Shown: piece after piece, positions 48,072-57,298 of the stretch | Position numbering within the stretch: position 1 is the first letter of the stretch | Layout of the letters: the number at the start of each line of letters is the position of its first letter | NCBI GenBank assembly: GCA_030533445.1 | Contig: CM060081.1 | Span: 21,001,611 to 21,065,610 of the forward strand | DNA length: 64,000 bases | Source: Cyprinodon diabolis | Lineage: Eukaryota > Chordata > Actinopteri > Cyprinodontiformes > Cyprinodontidae | Direction: 5' to 3' | Notes under the pieces: generated by a model | What the model saw: only the letters and a program-made list of their open reading frames with translations | What the model was told of the DNA's origin: nothing | Database searches by the model: none | Position numbers and translations under genes: made by a program

Positions 48072-50701
48072 GTTATAATTTGCTAAAAAGTTGTATGCTG
48101 GGCTTATAGTGTATATGACAGGTATAGCAAGCTGGCATTGGGTAGTAGGCTATTAGCTTATCCTCACAGCTCCTATCCTTAGGTTTGATGGCATGCCTTT
48201 ATCTCCTGTATATTTCCAGAGCTATATCTCACTGCCTTGAGCCTTATCAGGCTCTTCTCTTTTACAATGAGTCTGACAAAAAGTTGTGCAAGGGTCCTTA
48301 ATCGCTGCCTTGGGTTTGTTTCAAATATGGGCAGCTGGACCGATTTGTCATGTTAATCAATAAAATGAGAAAACCACCAATGGAAATTAGAGCCGAGGAA
48401 AACCCAAACTGAGAATACCCTTTTGTGTGGGTCGTTTTAAACAGCCAAAAAAAGGTGGTACAGCCTGACTTTCCTTTAAAAGTATAAACACTTTTAAAGC
48501 CCATGGTTTTAAGATATCTTTATAGCACATGTAATGGAGCTGTTACCAATAACTTAACAGAACCTATTTTAAACAAAGAAAACAAGATCCTTTGCATTGA
48601 TCTGACTGTATTAGCTACAATTTGGATATTGCTCAATTGTTACTCATACTGTAACTGTGTTTTTATCCAAGGTTGAATCTTTGTCATAAACTTGCCTTTA
48701 ACTCACACAGTGGAAAAGGTTTCTGATTTGCATCCTTCCCTTTTTGAGGCCAATTGTTCCTTAATCTATCTTCACCTTTTTTTCTTTTTTTTTGTATCTT
48801 GAAGAGGTTGCAAAGGACAGATCTGTGCGAGAGCCTGAGGACAATATGCCCAACTGAATCTAAGTTCATCTGTTTAGAATTCTGAACTATCAAAGTTTAA
48901 TTGAAGCCGGGTGTTGCAGGCCTCAAGCTGAATCGAGAGTCTGTCAACGCCATAAGAGGATAACAGCTGACTTCTGTTCTAGGAATTCATCATATTTCTG
49001 GAATGGAAATTACACAGTCCATTTATGATCTCTATCTCATTAAGTCCAATCTAAATTGTCCTAACGGGCAACTTCATTTCCAATGTAGGCATTGATTTAC
49101 ACTTAACCCTCATGTACCATTCATTCGTTTTTATAAACTAAAACCAGGAAAACAAAGTGCGCTTTATCCCTGCTGGGGTCGCGAGGGGTGCTGGTGCCTA
49201 TCTTCAGCTGTCTACGGGCAAGTGGCGGGGTTCACCCTGGACAGGGTAAGTGAGAAAAAACTTTTTAGAATTTGAATAAATAAGATACATTTAATGCGAG
49301 AGATTTTACTCTTTAAATTTATAATGTCCCCACTAAATAAACTGTGATGATGTCAGATACTTGAGTTTTGTGAAACCTTTTTCTAAACCAGCTATAGGGG
49401 ATTATTAAACTTATCAACACTGATAAACTCCTGTCCTTCATATACCATCAAGTAAGGTGGATATATCTTCTTCAAAAACACAGAGTACATATATATTTTA
49501 TTTGGCAGGGCTTGAAAGTTCAGTTAATTATTCATACCCTCTTGTTGTTCTTCAGTCTTGATCATCTGGGGCTCTTTTATCCACCCTCAACGGTTCTACC
49601 TGTCACTTCTAACTTATTTCTGCATTTATAATTCTTTCTTAAGGTTACATCATAAAGACATTTTCCCCCGAAATTACAAAGTGAGTGAGGCAGTGTTCTA
49701 GTTGTTCTAGTCTGTCAGACATAAAAGTAAATAATAAAATTTTTTTAAGTAAAATTCAGAGCTTGAGAGCTGCTTGAGTTGAGCAAGTGGCTATGCGCTT
49801 GGCACCTTGCAATATAACCGCAAAACGGAAAAATCCATTAAGTATTAAGCAATTGATCTGCGCTCTGAACTTTGTAATACACACAGGGTTTTTTTCTTAA
49901 TTGCAGATGGATAGATCAATCAGACCTACTTCAAAGCTAGTCTAATTAATAATGAACCATCTCTCTGCCAGGGGAACAACAGTACAGCTTTAGACGATTC
50001 TCAAACCATAGAGCTGAAGGCAAAAAAACATGATTACCAGGCCTAAAGTGGAAGGGGAAACAGATACATGGTAGATGTTCAACAAGAAAAAAAAAAGAAA
50101 AAAAAACACAACAAGGGTACTTATTTAGAAAGAGTTGGATGAGTTAGATTGAACTGAAGCTTGCAACTCATTTTCTTGTAATATATCTGGTGGTTCTGTC
50201 TCAGATAGAAAACAATGGGCTAAAAATAAATAAAGCTAAACTCTTTGGCCTGTAGTTACATTTTACACAAGCCCTCTGAGATAGAAACTTAACCTAAACC
50301 TGGAAAGGAGCTTTAGCTACAGCTAGATCCAGCTCACTCTGATCAAGGAACAGACAGAAAGGTTCTTCCAACTTAAGTTGTGGATGACCCAGTTTCTATG
50401 TTGGGTGTTTTCTTTTAAGAGCTGTATTTGGTTGATGTTCTTGCTCATTGCTGATCCTGTCCATGCATGCATGTTAAGGGTGTTGAAGGCTTTGTCACTA
50501 ACGGATCTGTACCAGATGCACAATCTGTACCATCAACTCACTGTCACGTGAGCAACTACGAATACATTCAGATCACTATTGAAAAAAAATCAGTTACAGT
50601 ACATAGAATACTTTTTTCTATCCTTATGTGAAAATAATCTTAGTAAAGTACTTTGAATAATATGTTAAAAGTGACTTTGCTGACAGAATAAATCCATTTA
50701 C
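48072..50701. other. Non-coding stretch with a fish repeat fragment
   Basis: Apart from the fragment listed at 49161-49245, no supported feature was seen. Frames of 66-69 codons on the minus strand have no motif. Confidence 0.45.
49161..49245 (+). repeat. Fragment of a common fish interspersed repeat
   Basis: The string GCTTTATCCCTGCTGGGGTC, followed by GGTGCTGGTGCCTATCTTCA and GGCGGGGTTCACCCTGGACA, is a widespread teleost repeat that I recognise from many fish sequences. I cannot place it in a family with certainty. Only about 85 bp remain. Confidence 0.55.
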
Positions 50702-51718
50702 ATAATTTCTAGGGATGCACGATATTGGGATTTTGGCCGATATCCGATATGTCGATATTTTAAAACTCATGTAGCCGATAACCGATATCGATACCAATGT
50801 TAAAGCTGGACAAAAATAAGTAGTCATTGAAAATAGCAGTTTTGTTATCCATTTCTGACACTTTGAAAAATAATATACTCAAATATATTTTCATATGCTG
50901 ATATCAAATTGATTTTTAAAAATGCGGTACACTGCAAAAACGATCTAAAAATAAGTAAAAATTTCTTGAATTAAGTGTATTCACCCTTAATTTGAGCAGG
51001 TTAATGAGATAGTTTGCCAATGGAATGTGTAATTTTACTCTTAATATAAGATAATTAGATAATATGCACTTGAAATAAGACGATGCAATTGTGGTTTCAT
51101 ATTTGAAGTGTTAATTATCTTGTTCCATTGGCAAAATGTCTCTTTTACCTCCTCAATTCAAGAACAAATGCACTTATTTTAAGAAAAAATGACTTCTCTA
51201 GATTTAGATTTTTTGCAGTGTATCAATCTATTTTACTTTCAAAATCTCGTGAAATTTCATTGTTCTGTTACAAACTCTCGTGATATTTTGCAAATTCTTG
51301 TAAGATTTGGTTAGTAAAATGTTAGTAAAAATTGTTACCGCGTCAATATATCAACATATAAAAATATGGCAACATTTCGTGAATTTTCGGGGAATTTCGT
51401 AGCATAACGATGACATATAGCAATATTTCATTAGTAAAAGAGATTGATTTGGTGTTTTTAAATGGCAATATATCAGCATATGAAGATATTGTGATATTTT
51501 AATGTATCAATATTTTTTCCCTCCTTTTTAGAAGTTTTTAAGTCTGTAAAAAAGAAGTTTCTGAGGAAGAAGAAGAAGTAGTATTTTAGAAACTCAGAAG
51601 CTGATCAAATATCGGGTTAAATATCGGTGGGGTGGTCGATGTCCGATATTCAGTTTTAAGGCCGATACAGGCCGATACCGATAGGGGGCCGATTATATCG
51701 TGCATCCCTAATAATTTC
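50702..51718. mobile_element. hAT-type element with 8-bp duplication ATAATTTC
   Basis: The element is 50710-51710 (1001 bp). Left TAGGGATGCACGATAT and the reversed right end are identical over 16 bp. ATAATTTC flanks both ends exactly (50702-50709, 51711-51718). Subterminal CCGATA/TATCGG words are abundant at both ends. There is no transposase, so it is non-autonomous. Another MITE is nested inside at 50930-51220. Confidence 0.9.
50930..51220. mobile_element. Nested MITE with CACTGCAAAAA ends and TA duplication
   Basis: Inside the hAT element, CACTGCAAAAA (50930) and its reverse complement TTTTTTGCAGTG (to 51220) form terminal inverted repeats, with TA outside both ends. TA targets suggest Tc1/mariner-type mobilisation. 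The nesting shows it inserted later than the hAT element. About 291 bp, non-coding. Confidence 0.7.
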
Positions 51719-51995
51719 TTTTACGTCTCTTGTTTATGTCACCACCACACATGCTCGGTGCAGTCCTATAGACTTTAGAAGTACAATGAAATACGAACAT
51801 AAACCCATAAATGACCAAAACCAAAAAATGTCCTGCAAGAAGTACGACACAGATCAGGTACATATTAGTGATACAATAAACAGGATATAAACACACTCAT
51901 TCGCTCAGCAAAATTATTATTAATATTTTAGATTTTGTAGTTCAATATGCTTTTTATAATTATACGACAGAATTAAGTCCTTTTGCAAATGTTTC
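51719..51995. other. Short non-coding spacer
   Basis: No feature seen between the hAT element and Ty3 element 2. Confidence 0.5.
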
Positions 51996-52000
51996 GTAAC

Positions 52001-52709
52001 TGTCATGATTGGTTTAATATCAAACCCACATGCAGAACACAAAGCAGGCTGGGTAAAAGTTTAACAAAGTTTAATAAAGATGTTTGACACAAAAGACATG
52101 AACTGGATCTGGAACAGGTCCGGGCTGGGTTCACTGAAGTCTGCAGAGATGATAGTTTGATTAGCTGGGCAGGCAGATGATTAAAAAGTCCTTTTAGATA
52201 ATTCTGATTCTACCTTGACGGGGTCCAGGCTTCTCTTGTGAGAGAGGGAACCGTTGGGTCCAGAGACTGTTGGTTCAGCAGAGTACTCAAGCAGCTGCAG
52301 CGTCTAGCTTCTGACTTTGAATGGCAGACCTTGATTAGAGTTTCCAGCTCTTCACAGAGAGCAGCAGGGGAAATCCAAAATAGGAATCTTCAGGTTTGGC
52401 TCACCAGGGCTGGAAGGCAGGTTCAGCTCACCCAGAGCTTCAGGCTTGAGACAGGTTTCCTGTGAGCAAAGACAGAGGAAGGTTAGAACCAGTTTTCTCA
52501 CTTAGAGACAACTTAGATTCTTTCAGGTAACAGAGGCTCAGGTTGCTAACCAAACTAAGGTCAACACTGTGGCGTCGAAGAAAGGTCTGGCAGCTGCTTA
52601 TGAAGGGCAGGTCTCCTGATGAGTAGATGCGGTGTGCTGGAGGGCTCCAGCCCAGGAGACCCACAGCGCACTCTGCTGGTGGAAGGTGGTACATCTCCAG
52701 ATCCCAACA
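52001..52709 (-). repeat. 3' LTR of Ty3 element 2 (709 bp, complete)
   Basis: On the minus strand it starts TGTTGGGATCTGGAGATG right after the polypurine tract and ends ATCATGACA. Its RNA-start 11-mer (plus 52563-52573) has one change from the 5' copy, at a CpG, and so would pair imperfectly with the primer site. Confidence 0.9.
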
Positions 52710-52722
52710 GTACCCCCCTCTC
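52710..52722 (-). other. Polypurine tract of element 2
   Basis: The minus strand reads GAGAGGGGGGTAC immediately before the 3' LTR, the expected primer for plus-strand DNA synthesis. It overlaps the pol stop codon (TGA at 52723-52721), so coding sequence runs to the LTR. Confidence 0.8.
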
Positions 52723-55700
52723 AACGACCGCCTCTTGGCGGTCCCGAGGAAGTGGACAGGAGGGAACTCTCATACTCCTCGATCAGGGATGGATGGAGGA
52801 TGTATGAGCCGAGGCACTGCCATCCGCGACCTCGCCGACGGGAGTGCATGATCCGGCGAACTGTGTAGGCCGGATGGCCGTCGATGTCCAGGGCGGGTGG
52901 AGAGGAGTCGGATGGTGGGCACAGGGAGCTAGTAATGACAGGTTTGACTTGGGAGACATGGAACGTAGCATGGATGCGGAGATTCGGTGGCAGGTGCAGG
53001 CGGACAGCAGAGGGGTTGATTATTTGGGCAATTTTATATGGGCCGATGAACCGGGGTGACAGCTTCTTAGACATGGCTTTGAGGGGAATGTCACGTGTTG
53101 ACAACCAACCTCTTGGCCTATGGTGTAATCAGGGGCAGGACGTCTCTTAGAATCTGCAAAGCGTTTTGAAGAAGCAGATGGGCGGTTGAGGGTGGTGATG
53201 GATTCCTTCGAGATGCGCTGACAACGGCGGATGTGGTGATGGACTGATATGACCGTTATCTCTCTCTCGTCTGCAGGGAAAAGTGGAGGCTGATAACCAA
53301 TGGAAACTTGGAACGGGGATAAACCAGTAGAAGCGGATTTCAATGAGTTAGGGGCGTACTCGATCCAGGTCAGAAACTGACTCCAGTCAGTAGGGTTATT
53401 GGATGTTAGGCAGCGGAGAGTGGATTCTAGTTGTTGATTCATCCTCTCCTTCTGCCCGTTAGACTGTGGGTGATAACCAGAGGTGAGGGATGACTTACAG
53501 TTTAACGCAGAACAGAAAGCTTTCCAGACCTGTGAGATTAACTGAGGACCGCGGTCAGAGAGGATTTCTTGTGGAATACCATGGAGTCGGAAAACATGCT
53601 TCACGAGAAGCTGGGCCGTCTGGAAAGCCGTGGGAAGTTTCCTGAGGGGAATTAAGTGACAGGCCTTGGAAAAACGGTCGACGATCGTTAAAATGGTGGA
53701 CATACCTCTGGAAATCGGGAGACCTGTGACAAAATCTACGGCGATATGTGACCAAGGACGGGTTGGAACAGGTAGAGGATGCAGCAGGCCAGAAGGTGGT
53801 TGATGAGAGGTCTTGTTTCTGGCGCAGATGGGACATGCCAAAACGTACTCCTTAACGTCTTTGTGTAGTGATGGGCACCAGAAACGTCTTGTAATGAGGG
53901 CAATGGTTCTGCTCACTCCAGGATGGGCGGAAAATTTAGCTGCATGTATCCACTGGATCAGTCGGGATCTGACGGATGATGGAACATAAGTTTTATTTGG
54001 AGGGCCGTTACCTGGGTCAGGTTCAGAGGCTAGGGCAGAGTTGATGAGATCAGTGATCTCCCAGGAAACAACTCCAACAGTACAGGAGGCAGGAAGAACA
54101 GGCTCGGGTGTCTCAGGTTGATCAGTCGAGTACAGACGAGAGAGAGAATCGGGCTTGACGTTCTTGGAACCAGGTCTGTAAGAAATAATGAGGTTGAAAC
54201 GGGAAAAGAATGACCATCTAGAGTGATGTGGGTTGGATCGTTTTGCCAATTGGAGATAAGCCAGGTTTTTGTGGTCTGTCCAAACCAATACTGGATGCTC
54301 GGCCCCCTCGAGCCAGTGTCTCCATTCCTCCAGGGCGAGTTTAATGGCAAGAAGTTCTCGGTCTCCAACATCATAATTTTGCTCCGCTGGTGAGAGTCTA
54401 CGTGAAAAAAAAGCACAGGGGTGAGTTTTTTGGTCTGAGTCAGATTGCTGAGATAAAACAGCTCCAACACCGGAGTCAGATGCGTCCACCTCTAAGATAA
54501 ACTGCTTAGAGGGATCTGGCTGGATAAGGATGGGTGCTCTGGAAAACAGGTTTTTTAATTTATCAAAAGCGTTTTGGGCTTCAGGTGTCCATTGAAAGGT
54601 CTTCTTCACAGAAGTCAGAGTTGTGAGAGGTAGAGCTGTTTGACTATAGTTCCTTATGAAGCGTCTGTAAAAGTTTGCAAACCCAAGAAATCTCTGAAGC
54701 TGTTTGCGGTTTTCAGGAGTCGGCCAGTCCAGAACTGCCTTTATCTTGTCTTCGGATGGCTTCACCTGCCCGCCCTCGAGCACAAACCCTAAAAAAGTGA
54801 CAGATGGTTGGTGAAATTCACATTTTTCTGCTCTCACAAAGAGTTTGTTTTCCAAAAGTCTCTGAAGAACTAGACGAACATGTTTCTTGTGGTCAGAGAG
54901 GTTCTTGGAGTAGATCAAAATATCATCGATGTACACAAAAATGAATACGTTCAAAAAATCTCTGAGAACGTCGTTGACAAGAGCTTGGAAGCAAGCAGGA
55001 GCGTTTGTGAGACCAAAAGGCATGACCAAATACTCAAATTGGTCTAAGGGGGTCTTAAAGTCAGTCTTCCATTCATCTCCTTCTCTTATTCTAAGGAGGT
55101 GATATGCGTTTCTCAAATCGAGTTTAGTGAACACTGTTGCACCCTGAACAGGTTCAAACGCTGATGCCAGTAATGGTAGGGGGTACTTATTTTTGACGGT
55201 TATCTGATTTAAGCCTCTGTAATCTATACAGGGTCGTAGGGAACCATCTTTTTTATCCACAAAAAAGAAACCAGCACCAAGAGGAGATGAAGATGGACGA
55301 ATAATTCCAGCAGCTAGAGACTCATTGATATATTTTTCCATGGTCTCGCGTTCAGGTTTGGAGATGTTGTATAGTCTACTGCTGGGAAGGGGGGCTCCTG
55401 GTAGTAAATCTATGGCGCAGTCATATGGTCTGTGAGGTGAAAGAGACGTCGCACTGACCTTACTGAAGACTGGTGCCAGATCATGATACTCGGGAGGAAT
55501 AGAGGTAAGGTCAGGAGAGTCTATCTCCCCCCTACCTCTTGGGGACTGAATAGCAGGAGCCACAGAACGAAGGCATGACTCATGACAGGAAGTGGACCAA
55601 GACTCAATGTGGCGTTCAGCCCAGTTGATATGGGGGTTGAGACGTTCCAGCCACTCGAATCCTAGCACTAGAGGGGAGCATGCAGAAGGAAAAACAAAAA

Positions 55701-55989
55701 ACGTTAAAGTTTCACGATGGTTTCCAGAGATTAAAAGTTCTAGAGGTTGTGTCTGATGAGTGACTTGATGAAGCTTCTTTCCATCAATAGCAGATACTCT
55801 GAGAGGCTTAAATGAAGGGACAGTCTCAATATTTAATTGCTGGACCAGATCTGAATCAATGAGATTTCTTTCACACCCAGAGTCAATGAAAGCCGACATG
55901 GTGAGATTCTGGTTGGAGAAAAAAAAAGTAGCAGGCAACATCAGATGAGGAGTTTTTTCAGTTTTCAGATGGCCCGTCAGACTCCTCAA
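52721..55989 (-). pseudogene. pol: pol of Ty3 element 2 (protease-RT-RNase H-integrase-chromodomain), one frameshift
   Basis: A 989-codon open frame (55989-53020) lies -1 relative to gag and begins without an ATG, at a TTG. Approximate residues: protease DSG near 37, RT YIDD near 353, RNase H EVDASD near 505, then an integrase with an intact H-H-C-C finger (CPICARNK) and catalytic D, D and E all present. At about 53107-53109 one T (minus strand) is missing between GAGGTT and GGTTG compared with element 1, which reads VWLS there. Coding continues in the next frame through the [12 protein letters not shown] motif to 52721. The chromodomain starts normally ([15 protein letters not shown]) but jumps to [12 protein letters not shown], so about 17 residues of its middle are absent (joint near 52809-52822). 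Confidence 0.92.
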
Positions 55990-56654
55990 TTCCTCTGACG
56001 GGCCCTGGCTTTTGACTTAGCCGGACATGAAGCAATGAAATGGCCAGTCTCACCACAGTACAGACACAGATTGCCTCTAAATCTTCGTTGTCTTTCCTCA
56101 GGGGATAGCCTTGTGTCTCCAATCTGCATGGGTTCGACCTCCACTCCATCTGAGTGAGAGACTTGGACAGGCACAGAAAAAGTCTGGTTTTTAGACTTTG
56201 GCTTGGAACTGGGTTTTGCGGGTCCAGAAAAAACAGAAGCATTGTTAAATGCAGGAGCTGACACAGAAAAATTTAGACTTCTTTGTCTAGAGTTATTTCT
56301 AGTTCGGAGTCTGTTATCCAGTCTGATGGTTAAACGGATTAAGTCCTCAAAACTAGCTGGTTCGTTGATTGAAAATGAAAATCTTTCAGGCGGACTTGGA
56401 CGGAACTCCGGAAATGACGTCACTGCCGGTGACCTTAGAGGCGGAAGTGGATCCGGAACAGGACGTACTGCTGGCGTGGCATTAGCATTTCCCATGTAGC
56501 TGGCAAACGTTTGTAGCATTTGGTTCTGATGTTCAACTTTAGTGTGTAACTCACGGAGGGTATAAGCATGTCCAAGGATCTGAGCGTCCTGTTCCTCAAG
56601 CCTCCTCCGGAGGTGATCTGCTGGGCTTTGTGTTTGGCCGCAGTGTTCTGTCAT
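55986..56654 (-). pseudogene. gag: gag of Ty3 element 2 with internal capsid deletion
   Basis: The ATG (56654-56652) lies in the last six bases of the 5' LTR. The frame extends 12 codons further upstream but an ATG there would be inside the LTR. The frame of 222 codons to TGA at 55988-55986 is open throughout. It has an N-terminal coiled-coil-like part, a proline-rich linker and PSPPERFS, then jumps at about 56371-56390 directly to [20 protein letters not shown]. Element 1 has about 115-120 residues of capsid core between these two motifs. The nucleocapsid zinc knuckle [14 protein letters not shown] is complete. The deletion keeps the frame, so a short Gag lacking the capsid core is still encoded. 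Confidence 0.88.
56636..56648 (-). other. Self-primer binding site of element 2
   Basis: Just inside the 5' LTR the minus strand reads GAACACTGCGGCC. AACACTGCGGC (plus 56637-56647) is the exact reverse complement of GCCGCAGTGTT in the 5' LTR (plus 57211-57221). There is no TGG start for a tRNA primer. The site overlaps gag codons 3-7, the same design as in element 1 but with an unrelated 11-base sequence. Confidence 0.7.
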
Positions 56655-57278
56655 GATTGGTTTAATATCAAACCCACATGCAGAACACAAAGCAGGCTGG
56701 GTAAAAGTTTAACAAAGTTTAATAAAGATGTTTGACACAAAAGACATGAACTGGATCTGGAACAGGTCCGGGTTGGGTTCACTGAAGTCTGCAGAGATGA
56801 TAGTTTGATTAGCTGGGCAGGCAGATGATTAAAGAGTCCTTTTAGACAATTCTGATTCTACCTTGACGGGGTCCAGGCTTCTCTTGTGAGAGAGGGAACC
56901 GTTGGGTCCAGAGACTGTTGGTTCAGCAGAGTACTCAAGCAGCTGCAGCGTCTAGCTTCTGACTTTGAATGGCAGACCTTGATTAGAGTTTCCAGCTCTT
57001 CACAGAGAGCAGCAGGGGAAATCCAAAATAGGAATCTTCAGGTTTGGCTCACCAGGGCTGGAAGGCAGGTTAAGCTCACCCAGAGCTTCAGGCTTGAGAG
57101 AGGTTTCCTGTGAGCAAAGACAGAGGAAGGTTAGAACCAGTTTTCTCACTTAGAGACAACTTAGATTCTTTCAGGTAACAGAGGCTCAAGTTGCTAACCA
57201 AACTAAGGTCAACACTGCGGCGTCGAAGAAAGGTCTGGCAGCTGCTTATGAAGGGCAGGTCTCCTGATGAGTAGATGC
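56649..57278 (-). repeat. 5' LTR of Ty3 element 2 (outer 79 bp missing)
   Basis: It matches 52001-52630 base for base apart from seven substitutions. Compared with the 3' LTR, its upstream end is cut, so it starts at GCATCTACTCATC on the minus strand instead of TGTTGGGATC. The TATA-like box and RNA start are retained, so promoter activity could persist. Confidence 0.88.
57211..57250 (-). promoter_or_regulatory. LTR core promoter and predicted RNA 5' end of element 2
   Basis: On the minus strand a weak TATA-like CATAAG (plus 57245-57250) precedes GCCGCAGTGTT (plus 57211-57221) by about 29 bases. The same spacing is seen in element 1 and in the solo LTR. The 11-mer pairs with the primer site, so the start at about 57221 is inferred from two independent signals. 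Confidence 0.55.
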
Positions 57279-57298
57279 TGAGGTTTTTCAATAGTAAC

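Larger units (their letters stand above)
51996..57298 (-). mobile_element. Ty3/gypsy element 2 (Tf1/sushi-type), nearly complete but defective
   Basis: On the minus strand the order is truncated 5' LTR (56649-57278), self-primer site, gag, pol with a shortened chromodomain, polypurine tract, and full 3' LTR (52001-52709). LTR copies align at a constant offset of 4648 with seven mismatches in 630 bp by eye. GTAAC lies directly left of the element (51996-52000) and again at 57294-57298, 15 bases outside the truncated LTR, so it may be the target duplication. Defects are an internal capsid deletion in gag, a one-base deletion after integrase, a shortened chromodomain and loss of the outer 79 bp of the 5' LTR. 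Protease, RT, RNase H and integrase motifs are intact. Confidence 0.92.

Noticed and set aside
52238..52465. 75-codon frame repeated at 56886-57113
   Set aside because: The duplication is explained by the two LTR copies of element 2. It is not a gene family.
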